A stretch of 64,000 nucleotides of DNA from Kappaphycus alvarezii. Taxonomy: Eukaryota > Rhodophyta > Florideophyceae > Gigartinales > Solieriaceae. Position 1 is the stretch's first letter; each line of letters opens with the position of its first letter. Shown in pieces: positions 33,304 through 44,892 of this stretch. Location: the NCBI GenBank assembly GCA_002205965.3, contig NADL03000492.1, positions 1,116,001 through 1,180,000 of the forward strand, given 5' to 3'. The notes beneath the pieces are model-generated. The model had not been told where the DNA came from. It saw nothing but the letters and a program-made list of their open reading frames with translations, and did not search any database. Made by a program: the position numbers and the translations under genes.

Positions 33304-35321
33304 GAAATAAAGCAACTGTGCCCTGAGTAGGATTGCACCTGCGTACGCTTAGTTTCTTAGTAAGGGGGTGTTTACGAACATGTCTGGTGGCGCAATGTGA
33401 TGATGGGGGCAAGTACCGTATGCGCTCGGGTAGTAAGTGATGGGCAAGTGCTGAGATCACCTTGCCGATGAGATGCAGGACACGCGTTACAAGCAGAGTA
33501 TGATAGAACGTAGTTGGATCCGAGGGATACTCCAAAGACAGGAAGAATGTCTGAATTTATAACTGTTTCTCATGGAAATATACGGTATTGCAATACCCCA
33601 CTAGGCCTTTATAGAGGAAATATCACATACTGTACAGTACATCCGCGATATTTTCAAATAATAGGCTCGCGTGACTATTATGAGTCCAAATTTTCTATTG
33701 TAGTGACTTTATTGGTCGAGTGCCATTCGGTTCAGATTTTTTTGGCGTATTGCCTCCATTTTAAACATCCAATCGTTGTCTACATGGCTCGTCTTCCCCA
33801 ATTTTTAAGCAAAAAAAATCGACTGGGATAATCTCTACAACGAGAAAATATCTGCTGGGATTTCAATTTGAAACTCATACACTACTGTACGGTGGTTAGT
33901 TACTGGTCCTATAGATCCTGCACCATGGTTTGAGTGCAAGCCCATTGGACTCCCAACCTTGGCACTACTCGCAGTATACGACCCCATTTTCTACATGTGC
34001 AATGGTGCCACTCTCGGATGCAAGTGAGACTTTATAAAGGTAATACCGTAGGATTTCGGGGGTAAGTGGAGTAAGTGGGGTGGTAGACTCTATTTTCCTG
34101 AATGTGGTTTATACTGAAACGGATGACTGGTAGATTGGGGGGAACAGGGTGGAACTAGACATAACAGGGAAGAGGCCTAACTTGCGTAGGGACGGAGATA
34201 CCATGAGGACAGAGGTTCTCTGGAACATACTAACTTGCACGTTGCGGCATTAAGACTCACCCAAGACCCCTTCCAGCAGACAACTGCCGTTATTCAATAG
34301 GTAAGTGGAGTAGGTCTACTGCGAGTGGTGCAAAGGTTGGGAGTCCTACACAGGTACTGTGCAGCAAGCTTTATCAAAGTTATCAAGACTAATAAAGAAC
34401 AGTCCGAAATACGGTTTTGAAACATCCCGCATGAGCAGTAGTATATACCACACAGTACTGTACAGTGTCAAAACCACATGCACTGTACAGTACAGTAGCA
34501 TTACTCCAATGTGATTTAATCCCTTCCAATTCTGTGCATTCGGACTCATTGGTAGAACGCTAGAGGCTAATAGTCCATGCTCCTCTCGTTAAAGAGTTAG
34601 AGGGTCTCTTTGATACCACCATTCTGGTCCACTTGCACGATCGCGTGAGATCTTCCCACACTGCTTTCAAAAATGTGTTCCATAGCGCTCTAAAGCGAAC
34701 CATTAAGAGGGTCTACGGGACCATAGAAAGAATTGCGTGATCTCCTTATTGTTCATTTCTTTGAAGACTTCAAGGAGAATCTATTTCGCCTGTGTAGAAA
34801 ATCCATTGAATCGCCTAGAGCATTCGGGAAATACGTACGCTAGTCTGTTGCATTCACTCGAAGAGTTTTGTGCAGTTGGTTTACTGCGGGTGGTGCAAAG
34901 GTTGGGAGTCCTGTGAACTTGCGTTCAAACCATAACTCAGGAACTTGCTCAAAAGTCAAGCAGCCAGCCTTTCTCCTATTTGCATCATTGCTTCTTCTCG
35001 CTTGTTTCAAATGAATAGAGAGTTGTACGCATTCGTTCTCATACGATGGGAACCACTCTGTGCTATGCGACGGCCATTCTGAGCAGAGGCTATAGGGAAC
35101 ATGTCATACTACAGTACAGTGCAGTATTATCGGGGGAGAGTTTTGGTAAATTTAAAATTTTGATAGCGTTGAAGGGTGAATTTCGGTGCTACCCTTCGAA
35201 GGGCATGCCGTGCAGTCTGTAATTCAGTTCAGAGAAAAAGCCTTGAGCCTCGCACAAAGTTTGTCCCACCAAACCTGCCGGCAATGTTGGTGACTTCTAG
35301 TACGCAGGGTTGTGAAGGCTT
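33304..35321. other. Gene-poor stretch with loose HPDAF-family tails
   Basis: No gene. It holds three copies of a 45-66 base tail motif (33916-33980, 34313-34354, 34878-34943; separate entry) and several perfect palindromes built on TACTGTACAGTA (33628) and ACTGTACAGT (34456, 34482). The rest is unassigned. Confidence 0.4.
33916..33980 (+). repeat. HPDAF-family tail repeat (first of seven)
   Basis: A tail of up to 66 bases that follows the coding remnants of the HPDAF family and also occurs alone. Core words, read in the orientation of the coding remnants: TGAACGCAAGTTCA (a small hairpin), then GGACTCCCAACC, then GCACTACTCGCAG. Copies: 33916-33980 (+), 34313-34354 (-), 34878-34943 (-), 36190-36254 (+), 36932-36979 (-), 50019-50085 (-), 52791-52847 (+). 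Those at 36190, 50019 and 52791 are attached to coding remnants; the others are alone, as expected for 5'-truncated copies. On the opposite strand the motif resembles pol III boxes (TGGTGCAAAGG fits the A-box consensus). Confidence 0.6.
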
Positions 35322-36254
35322 GTGTCGATAGTAAAGTGGCCATTAATGCATCACAATCATGCCAAGAAAGCGTCTTGCGCAACATTCCTTTTATCCACAC
35401 GCGGAGGGTGGCACCCTGATGCGTTCTCCGCGATCAAGGTGTTTCAATCCCTTGACATCTCTGAACACCGCGAATTTCCAGAGGTATCAAGACTGTATCA
35501 GCACGCATGCCAGGTCCCGACTGATCCCAGTGCCGATATCCACCGCGCATCTTCCAGCGTATCCGTTGCGCCTTGTGGTCGTCGGTGGCTATGACCATCC
35601 TGTCGCGAGCCCCACTGCACGTGACCGATTGGGTCCATCCAGTTAGCTCTTAACTGAATAGTCGGTCAGTCGATGCACACTCTACATAAGTAATGAGTAA
35701 ATCTCTCTCTCTCTTGACGGGTAGCACCCAGACGCATTCGCGGTGCTGACAGACGTGGCCAGGCACGCCGCCGTGCGAGCCACGGTGACCTTCGGGCGAG
35801 CGCGATCTGTCCTTACGCAAAGACACGCTGCGGTGACGATTTCGCCCAACGTGGCACGCCTTACGGCTAGCCTCCCACCAGCCTTGTGAGATCGTCCCGC
35901 CTGACTCTGCCTCCTTTGCAGACTCTCCAATACACTGACCTGCCCCCCCTCCTAGACTCGTAAAATACTCGTCCTACATCTCTGATCAGTAACGCACTCC
36001 AGATTTCTCTCCCGATTAAGGTGGTGGCGCGATCGGTCGCCAGCCGAGCACTGGACCAATACTCTAGGGTGAGAGCTTTTCTCCTTCAATGACATGCCGC
36101 GTTGATGATCACATACAACGCGGCCTGCATTGGCCGGGCTACTGGCTACTGTTTCGTAGGTAGAAATGCTCCGTTATTTGTAGTTTAGATCCTGAATTAT
36201 GCTTTGAACGCAAGTTCATAGGGCTGCCAACCTTCGTATCACTCCCAGCTACCT
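35322..36254 (+). pseudogene. HPDAF-family remnants, about three partial units in a row
   Basis: Three degenerate units, each recognised by a HPDAF-type motif: GGWHPDAFSAIKVF (about 35405), a weaker unit starting near 35722 (PDAFAVLTDVARHAAVRA), and a third near 35985 that continues into VARSVASRALDQYSRVRAF (about 36030) and ends in the shared tail at 36190-36254. Spacing is roughly 280-310 bases. The same protein segment recurs at 38.5, 50.2 and 52.6 kb. I do not recognise the family. It could be a decayed multicopy host gene or the coding part of an unknown transposon; the shared 3' tail favours the latter. Confidence 0.45.
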
Positions 36255-38345
36255 CGTGGCATTACCTCAGGTGCTGCTGTTCCGATTTACTGATGCCATA
36301 AAGTTACTCCCCGATTGCTGAGGCGCGGCAAACACTGTTGGCTCGTCACGCACCGAGACTCGTTCAGAATAACGCCAGTTGTCTGTTGGAAGGGGAGGCA
36401 CAGGGGGGTTGTTTACTGTAACAGATAGGCTGGCTGATACCAAGTCAACTTGTACAGTATGGCGGTTCTGAGCATGTACGTGAAAGTTTGCAGCAGACGC
36501 TGAAGGAGACTTGGGCGATTGGGCGAATCGGTAGAGAGATACTCACTCATTACTTACCTAATCCAATGCTACTGCAAGTTGGTTCCAGAAAACATCCATC
36601 CAGAACGGAGGTTTTCAGGTCTCGTCTCCGTAATCTCTAGTTCAACTCAACCTATGGTACCACTGATCCTTTACAATAACAAACCGTTCTTACACCTTCC
36701 TTTACTATTTTGAATTTCTTTACTCATTTGTTATCTGAAGTGGACTTAGATGTGTGTAAATATGTATTCATTATCAATGAAACTTCCCTAGTCTATTGAT
36801 AGAGCATATTAGATTTATTAATGAATACATACATATGTACAGTACACACAGTCACCATTCGACCATAATGCTGTGTGAATTCGTCTTCATCATAAACAGG
36901 TCTTGCACAGATGAAGGGGGAAAAATGGTTTGGTTTACTGCGCGTAATGGAAAGGTTGGGAGTCCTCTGTATTTGCTGGCACAGATTGCTGTTGAGAGCT
37001 ATTTTTTATAGACAATCTCGATAGTCTCACAATAGGGAATTACCCTTGGATTATGGTAGATATTTCTCCGCGCCAATAGGAAAAATAGGTTTTGTCTTTT
37101 GACAAATGTGATCCCGCCACCATGCGAGCGGGGTAAAAATGTGCAGTTCACTACCACAAGCCCACTTACGTGCCTTCCCCTCCTTGCGCCACCATTACCA
37201 TTCCCATGGTCAGGCGAGACCTCTTTCCATCGAAAACTACACCAGGACCCGCAAGTTGACCATTCGCTTTGTCTAACCACAGCAGGCCTCAACAAGTCTA
37301 TGCGTTAGAGGCCTCTCATATGCGCCTTGAATAGGCGTCATTCTTGCTGATCTATCCTCATACTTTTTGTCAACTCCATCGGACTACCTCTAGCTATTAT
37401 TTTAAAGATTAGGCTTTTGCCTGACCAGGCGAAATACTATGTCTACTGACTTGCCCAGGACCACAGTGACAGGGTTGCAGTGCCATTTCTGCTGCTGCCA
37501 TGACAACATGTGACAACTGTGTGACAAGTGTGCCAGGTACCCGTTGACAGCCACTACGCAGTCGCTCCGACGCTAACGACGTCATCAATACCGCGATTCA
37601 AGACGCTGACGAGGCACATGGAGTCCCTCCGCGTCGAAGCACCTTGCTGAATTGTGTTCCGAAGCAATTCCGGGCTTGAGCGAAACTGCGGGAAGCGGCA
37701 GTCCATAAAACTTATTTCCCGCCCTATCCATCCTGCTAAACTCAAAACGATGGAACCTTACCTTCTGCCCTGTCCGGTCCTATTCCGCAAATGGGCTTCC
37801 CCCCCGTCTTAAGTATGGGGAAGGTTGGGTCAATAGGCGCATAACCTCTCAGGCAGCGCTGGAACTGTACGCAACCGTTGCTGAGCCCGGTCCCACGCAT
37901 CAGCGGACTGAAGCCCGTCGGCAGGGTTACAGTCAGAGCAAAAGTGATCACGAGTCGCAGCAATTTATGATTCGCCTCTTTGAATTAGCAAATTTGAAGC
38001 TGGTTGCCTGTAAGCGCCAAAATTCATCGAGACCCGGTGAACGATGCAGGCACCTTCACATCGGACAAACTTGATAGACTAGCCTACGGATGCGTTTTGA
38101 TTGCAAGTTGATTGCATACAGATTGAAAGTAGGGGTACGTTTACTGTGACAGTTCGTAGGATTGAGAACCGAAGGAGTTGTGGAGGTAGGCTTTGTGTAA
38201 CGAACATACATACAGTACATACAGCGTGAAAACGTGGGTTGGCTTCCTGCAATGGCAGAGTAGGCCAAACCCGTATGATGCTATGCGGTGCAATGACCTC
38301 GAGGGATCGACTTTAACGAGGAGTGAACGTGCTATGGACCAACTA
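36255..38345. other. No recognised gene; one tail repeat
   Basis: Contains the tail copy at 36932-36979 and a weak similar start at 36412 and 38139 (GTTTACTGT). The frames 37742..37963 and 37554..37745 carry no known motif. Around 37490-37530 there is a run of TGACAAC/TGTGACA words. Confidence 0.35.
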
Positions 38346-38570
38346 CTAGAAATTAGTAATTAGTCCTGTTAACAGGCATGCCGCGTTCGAAGCAACCTGT
38401 AACGGGACATGTCTTTGTAACAGGATAGCCTTGACCTTCGGATATTGGTCCCTCGCTCGGTTCGCGACAGATCGTGCCACCCCTGTTAGTACAAAAAAGC
38501 TTCTGGGTGCAAGCACATACCGTAGAGATCGGGACGGGAAGAAATCTGTTCTTGCTAGACAAATCGGCAA
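38346..38570 (-). pseudogene. HPDAF-family remnant
   Basis: Minus-strand frame with VARSVANRARDQYPKVKAIL then LQRH and SNAACLLTG. It aligns with the units near 36.0, 50.2 and 52.6 kb in both DNA and protein, and is the least damaged statement of the conserved core. The N-terminal side (RYVLAPRSFFVLTG) corresponds to the HPDAF motif. The tail is not clearly attached. Function unknown. Confidence 0.45.
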
Positions 38571-38991
38571 AGAAACCTTGCTTATTTAGTAGCTATTCGG
38601 TGCGGGTGGCGTTTAAGCCAGTGATAAGGTGAAAGTTCCTTATTCTCCGATGGGAAGGGGTCACGGGGTTGACGAAGGGGGGAAAATGTGGGGTGATTTA
38701 ATATTTGAAAGATATGGTCGGTTGTAGACCGGAATGTCCCACATTTGTCAAGAGGTTGAGTGCGAAGTCGAAAGGGTTGAACATACTAACGGTCCGTGCA
38801 GCAAGCAGGCAACCAAAATCGCTCGGTTGCCTATGGTCCCATCAATGGCAGGTCAATGTCCTTCTCCGTGGCTGTAATAATCCCACTCTCGCGCCTTGAC
38901 GTCTACCCATAGACGCCTTCGGGTTTTGTTTCAAGTTGGGCGGCTTCCAGAATGGAAGATTGGAGCTTCCCCTCACTAGGTGACGGGCGCG
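38571..38991. other. No recognised gene
   Basis: No motif recognised. The right end runs into the first of the two 62-bp direct repeats that bracket LTR copy 4. Confidence 0.3.
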
Positions 38992-39053
38992 GGGTGTTCG
39001 GTACTACAGGACTATGGACCTGTTTCTTTGGGATGAGCAACCTTTACAAATAC
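38992..39053 (+). repeat. 62-bp direct repeat, left member
   Basis: It begins GGGTGTTCGGTA and includes CAGGACTATGGACCTGTTTC. The right member is at 40585-40646 with about five differences. The pair tightly brackets LTR copy 4. Confidence 0.75.
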
Positions 39054-40584
39054 TGATAGGGGTAAATCGTCGGGAGGAGAGATAATCAGAACCAAATACC
39101 CCAAGAAGGAGGTGTTGCAAGCGACAAACGTGCTACCGTGGTATAGTTGAGCGGACAAAAAGTGTTGGGTAAGGAAGACAGCTGAGAGGGCTACAAGCAA
39201 GCAGAGAAGGGACAGGGTCTACCACTGGTGCTCTGTGACCAGTGAAAGAAAAATGGTTCTTGTATCGGAAGTTGGCTTTAAACTTCCTACTACTCGGGAC
39301 TTGACTTGAAGTTTTCTGCCAATTTGCTTGACCTCTCCAAGAGAAAGCAGTTTACTCAGCTTATATAGACTTTTGGCTACCCCTTCAGTCCGAACAAAAC
39401 TACAAAAGATACCAGGAAATGCCTAAAATCACTTTGTGTGGATGATAAACTCTAAACAAAATATACTTAAGAAACGAACAATCGATCTGGTCGTCTCATT
39501 TCCCATCCTATCTAGATCGGAACCATAAAAATCCTCCAAAATATCCATCCTACCCAAGCAGTCCCCACAAATATCCGCGAACGGCTCATAATTCTCTTTT
39601 TCCTCCTGGGAGATACCTAAACCATTAAAGATGCCCCCATCTGCTTCCAGCGTCGGGACCACTTGGTCCATACTCTCCAGCCCCCGTCCAACCATGCCAA
39701 CACTTTCCATTTCTCCCTCCACCTCATCCCTCTCGTCCTCCTCTTCATCCTCCTCTTCATCCTCCCCTTCATCCTCCTCTTCATCTTCGTCTTCATCCTC
39801 ATTCTCGTAGACCAATTCCGGGGCTGCACATTCCTCAAAAGTCTCCCCAGCTCCCTCCTCGATCTCCCCCTCCTGTCCCTCACCTACCTCCTCCGCCTCA
39901 TCCTCGATGAACAAGCGACGAACGAAATCGATCACCTTCTTCCTCGTTTGTCGGCGGAAAATACCGATCGCGGTCAGTTGGGCGGAAAGGGAGCACGGGA
40001 ATGGCGTTTGGGGGGCGAGGGTGGCGATTTTTGGAAATGACTCTGGAGGGGCATATTTTGTCCATTTTGGTGGATTTTAGGGAGTGAAAGGCAATTGAGG
40101 TTGTTTTGAATGGGTAAGGGGAGAGGGGCGGTGAGTAGAATGATCGAGGAGGTTTGAAACTTGGAATGAAAGGGTTTAATTTAAGTAGGCTCCCGAGGGC
40201 GCATTCTATAGATTTGAAATAGGTAAAATATATCGAAACGGGAATTTGCAGTAGTGCATTTGCGCCCTTTTCTCAAAAAAGAGTTTGGAGAAGTAGGTAA
40301 GCGAAAAGGGAAAAAGAACTTTATTTGGGATCGATTTAGAGGGATAGATACAGTATTAAAATATCTAGATAAAATGGAAGTGAATTTAGAGAGGACCGCG
40401 GTAAGGACAAGCAAGAATCAGTAAGGAGAGATATTCTCCCCGGGAAGTTGCTTCGAGTGAGGGAGAGCTTGAAATGACCAGAACTACAAGCAGTTTCTGG
40501 CAAGGGGAGGTACTACAGTAATTAAAGGTCGTTAGATGACGACGACAAAAAAATACGCTCGCATTTGCGCACGCCTAACAACGG
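39054..40584 (-). mobile_element. LTR copy 4 with diverged acidic ORF
   Basis: Reverse-oriented member of the acidic-ORF LTR family, about 1.53 kb. It ends at the shared terminus CCTATCA (minus strand, 39060-39054) and probably starts at TGTTAGGCGTGCGC near 40583, with a GCGTGCGC/TGCGAGC hairpin as in copy 3. TATA box at 39369-39360. The acidic frame lies near 39935-39470. It is the most diverged copy: the N-terminal part differs (VIDFVRRLFIEDEAEE) but keeps the basic-then-acidic plan, and the C-terminus still has SMDQVVPTLEADGGIF, ISQEEKEN and ADICGDCLGRMDILEDF. No SUMO-interacting core is seen here. Confidence 0.7.
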
Positions 40585-40646
40585 GTGTTCGGTATCACAG
40601 GACTATGGACCTGTTTCTTTGGGATGATCAACCTTGACGAATACCA
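40585..40646 (+). repeat. 62-bp direct repeat, right member
   Basis: Matches 38992-39053 from GGGTGTTCGGTA to AATAC with about five mismatches. Sequence on its right does not resemble the LTR. Confidence 0.75.
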
Positions 40647-41775
40647 TTGAAAATCAACGCCCTCCTTCCGGGGGCGACAGGTGGCAGTTCTGTGGACAAG
40701 GGTATCGACGAGATCGGGGCAGCGAAATCGCAGCGGTCGCGGTGTATTGATATGCACGGGAAACCCGCTAGACCGGTGGAGGTGGCCGCGCCGGGACCCG
40801 ACGACATGTCACACGGGGCGGGCACCGAAAGCGACGAAATGTTGAAGCTCTTCAGTTGTTGTGTTGAGTGATGAGATGGGAGAGTTGTTAAAGAAAGCGG
40901 TTGATTCTCTGAAATGAAAGTGACAAAGGTGACCTCGAAGTAGTCAGTGCCCCAGATGGTACCGGTTGCGCTAATATCTGGCCTGGATTTATGCTCCCTT
41001 GGAGGTCGAAAGTCTTTAGCCGGCTGCCAAGCGGAGCGACCAAGATATCTACCCAGAAATGAGACCAGGTCATTGTGACTGTAAACTCGTTACCCACCGT
41101 GCCGACAGTAGATGAGGAGGTCCACGTGAATGTCCACGGTCTCTGAGCAAGACAGTTTAGGGCAAGGGGTTCCAGTTAGAAGCATATTCTCCTAGAAAAA
41201 AAAAGCAAAACACATAGCTGAATATTACACATTATATCCGACAAGGGTGCTGGGAATAGTACAGGAGCCAAACAGAGAAATAGCAGGTTCTAATGGCGGT
41301 TTTCAAGACCTCGCTTTGGACGCAGTGGACCCAGACTTTCACACCCGGTTGTGTCATTGACGCCCGGAAAGCTATTGCGCGGATATGAAGTTGAGGAAAT
41401 CGCTCTTGAATTATTGTATGGAATGCGTCGGTCAAACTTTGTTGCGGTTGGGGGTTTTCAATCAAAAAATGCTGAAGAGGAGTCTATCGAATAGGTGGTA
41501 CAAGGGGCTACACAAGTTGGTATCAGCTTTGGCATCGTCAGTACCAGTTGGTAGAAATATCGAGCCTCTATTTTTGTTTACCACATCCTCAAGCCCGATG
41601 GTAGTGGGATTGCGCCTGAAATAATTCTGCAATTGTTTTGCTAAGCCTCGAGAAATGCAGTTCACTTGCATTGTTCACGCCGAATTTCAGAAGTTTTCGA
41701 AAGTCGTCTTAAGCCATGGTCATGTGCGTAAATGGATAAGAGTATTGTTGACCTCAGCCACTTCCCTCGTACTCT
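40647..41775. other. No confident gene
   Basis: Several short frames on both strands (for example minus 41097..40888, TMTWSHFWVDILVAPLG) have coding-like composition but no recognisable domain. Possibly a worn host fragment. Confidence 0.3.
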
Positions 41776-44083
41776 TTGTCTGTATCAAGGGATTTAGCTG
41801 AGGCGAACGCTGTCGACGAGATAAGTGTCCCGACGAGAGGCGCAGACTGGTTCGCTACTGTATGCCGCAAATACCTCGGCAGCATACAAAATGAGAGGGG
41901 GGTGACGCTTAGAGTTACAGAAGATAAGAAAAAGGTAGTGGTTGCGCTTGGACCAAGAAGGAGTAAAAAGACAAGCACTTCGTGGTACCGCATCCAGGGT
42001 ATAGCGTCATGAGCAACAACAACCCCCCAGTGTCTCTTTTGACGGATCCCCGTCCGATGTTTCGCGCTTCCTGTTTACGTACGAAAATGTCGCGATGAGC
42101 GGTAAAAGCGACAACGAGAAGGCCATCCAGATTCTTTGCAATCTGTAGGGGAAGGAATTTGTATGATACTACGAAAATTTCGCGCAGGATGGAGACCTCA
42201 CCGAGGAGGCCCAGAAGTATCAAGTAGTGAAAAGCAAGTCTATCGTCTGGTATTCGAAGAAAATAAACTCGGAGGAAGAAGTTAGCGAAGCCGTGATGAC
42301 CGGATTGGAGATAGAGTACTCATATGACTCACTAGCATTAATTAACTCCCTATGCAGGAGGGCGGGCTTCAATAATGCGGCTTGGTTTGGGTTGCTTCGG
42401 AAAGATGTCGCGGAACACCCGGACTTGGCGCATTTCGTGATTCAATAGCCTCATCAGACTACAGTTGACTGAAAATATAGATAAGATACTTTTATATTGG
42501 TCAGAAGGCAATTTTAGAAAACATCTGACTGGACTCGCATAGGCCTGTGACCCAGAAGAAGATTCTAAAGCGGCAGGATGTTCGCGAGAGGAACAAACGA
42601 AAGCTTGAAAACAAGGTCGCCCAGCTAGCTGGACAGTTTGCTGAGCTCTCGTTGTTCGTGAAGAAGCAGATGGATAAGCCAAGACCTGCGGTGCGTGTCG
42701 ATAAGGACTTCAGCGACAGCGATTGCGGGCAGAAGGATCATCGCGCAACCGAGTGTGCAAGAAATACTCAGAGAAACACTACATGTAAATTTTGTAGGAG
42801 AAGGAGCCATTCTGGGGGAACTTGCTGGTCCAAGGGGCAGCACAACGGCATTCTCTGAGTCGAGGTTGCAGCGGCTATGGTAGAGTCCGCAGAAATGCTC
42901 AATTTGAACAAAAAGGAAGACGAGGAGCCCATGGCAGTCGTTCGCGAGTCTCAGAACAGTGATTTTAGGGGCCGTAGCCAAGAGGAATGCTGAAGGTCAG
43001 GGCCTTCCAAACAAAGAAGGTACAACATAATGGACGTAGACGCCCTTATGAATAAGGCGCTAATTGATAGCCCACCTTTGGTTGTCCTATCGTCCGGTAA
43101 GAAAAAAAGAAAGGTCAGGAGATCCAGGAAAGCTTCAGGCAGCTTGCAGGACCACGTGGGAAAGTATATTATAGTCGCGGGGCTTTCATCGGACCCTTTA
43201 GATATGAACTTTGGGCAACTTCTTCGAAGGGATGCGGACGAACCTATGAAGCAACTCAAAAGATTGGTTGCGAAGACTTTTCCGGTGACTCGAAACCACG
43301 TAGCTAACCCGTTGGGTGGCCCTCTTCAGTTGAAGTTAGTCTTAGTAAAGGCGTACGGGACGGAGAAAAATGCCCTATTGGACACAGGAGCCGTTCCAAA
43401 CCTCATGTCATGTGATTTTTGCGGGAAACTGGAACTAGCTCCTACGGCTACGGATCGTCAAGTGACAAACGCGGACGGGAAGGCTGCACGAGTTGTCGGC
43501 TAGGTGGAAGAGGTCCCAGTATCTTGTGGATAGTTGGTCGTGCCGTTGAATTTTTTGGTAGTGCATAACGCCGCGTTCGATGAGAATGTCGAAAGTCCGA
43601 CCCTGGAGCTACCCAGCGAGCCTCCCGTGATCGATGGGACGTACACTGACAGTGAGGATTCAACATCCCCCGACGAATCGGGGGAAGAGCAATTTCCCGC
43701 TTCATCCTTATCGGGGTCGGGTGGCAGTGATGGTGGATCGGATACTGAGCGTGAGTTGGTGGATTTGAGAGGATAATCAGAAGATGGAGAGTCTAACGGG
43801 GAAGACGAGGATGCAGAACGGGCTGCTCTACTTTCCTTATAGGTTACGCATCTAGAAGGAAAGTACCAGAGGGAACTTATGAGGGAACTAAAGGACACGG
43901 ATTCCATAGCTTGGGAAATACACGATCTCGAGCCGGCTAACGTCCCGCCGGTGTATTGTTGAGTTGAAAGACGACACTCCGATTCACTCGAGGTCTCGCT
44001 GCATTACCCTTAAGCACAATGCAGTCGTGAAGAAGGAGGTGAGAGAGCTTCTGGAAGCAGGGATAATCACGCCTGCGGGTTTT

Positions 44084-44892
44084 AGTGCAATGCTGTACTA
44101 TTTGGTATTACCGGGGGACACACCATTTTCGTTGAACGAATTTAGACGACCATACTGTGCAATATGACAAATAACTGCTAAGCCCTGTATGTTTGACACA
44201 GTGAGCCGCCCTTTTGGACCACCCGGGTCATCTTTTGGACCTGATATTTTACGGGGCTACCCCGCCCGTCGGGCTAAGTGGCAGCATACTCAAACTCTAG
44301 CATTGATATTTATTTGAGCCCGTTAGAGCCTTGACACTAACTTTTCCTGTAGTAGTAGTAGTAACTATCTAACTACCATTATTCTACCGGGCAATAAAGC
44401 CCCAAGTAAAGAGGCACCTCGGCGCCAGCCCTGGACTTGACTCCCACTTCCGTCCCTAGCTTAACCGCGCCACTGGAGACTTGGTTATAGCCAGATTTAT
44501 CCGTCCGGGTTCCTCCATCCCCTTTTCATCCTTCGGGATTCCAATCTATCCCTTGTTATTGTTTTAATTCTAGGTCGGTTTTACCCGCCATTGGCACCAT
44601 ACGAACCGACGCATGAACAAAAGTCGGATCGTACGCACTAGTACCGTTGGTGGTACTAACCCATTCTCCAGTGGAGATTCGCAGCACTGCTGCATCGACC
44701 CGACTGGCTTCGTCCATATCACCATTGGTGTTTTGAATCGCTTCAATACATCGGATCACTGCAACCCAGGTTGATTAAAGAGAAAGAGGATGCCGAACGC
44801 CCTGTGGGGGTTTGTGTCGCTTCGTGCTTGAACTATTACCTGTGGCATATCCCGTAATACGGAGGGTGTGCTCGCGAATCGCGCATTGCACT
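44084..44892 (+). repeat. Family R repeat, copy 2, inside gypsy RT
   Basis: Starts AGTGCAATGC and ends GCATTGCACT, perfect inverted 10-mers. Internal matches with copy 1 include TTGGACCTGATATTTT (about 44235), GACTTGACTCCCACTTCCG (about 44434) and TTATAGCCAGATTTATCCG near 44482. The gypsy RT similarity stops at its left edge and resumes just to the right of it, so it inserted after the gypsy element did. Confidence 0.65.

Noticed and set aside
35690-35715. (TC)n run as a regulatory microsatellite
   Set aside because: Only a handful of repeats; no evidence of function.
37742-37963. A further HPDAF copy (GGKPICGIGPDRAEGK resembles an out-of-frame reading of the family)
   Set aside because: The DNA does not align with the other copies beyond a few words.
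40647-40871. Short plus-strand ORF as a gene
   Set aside because: Its start is TTG, it has no motif, and comparable frames exist on the other strand.
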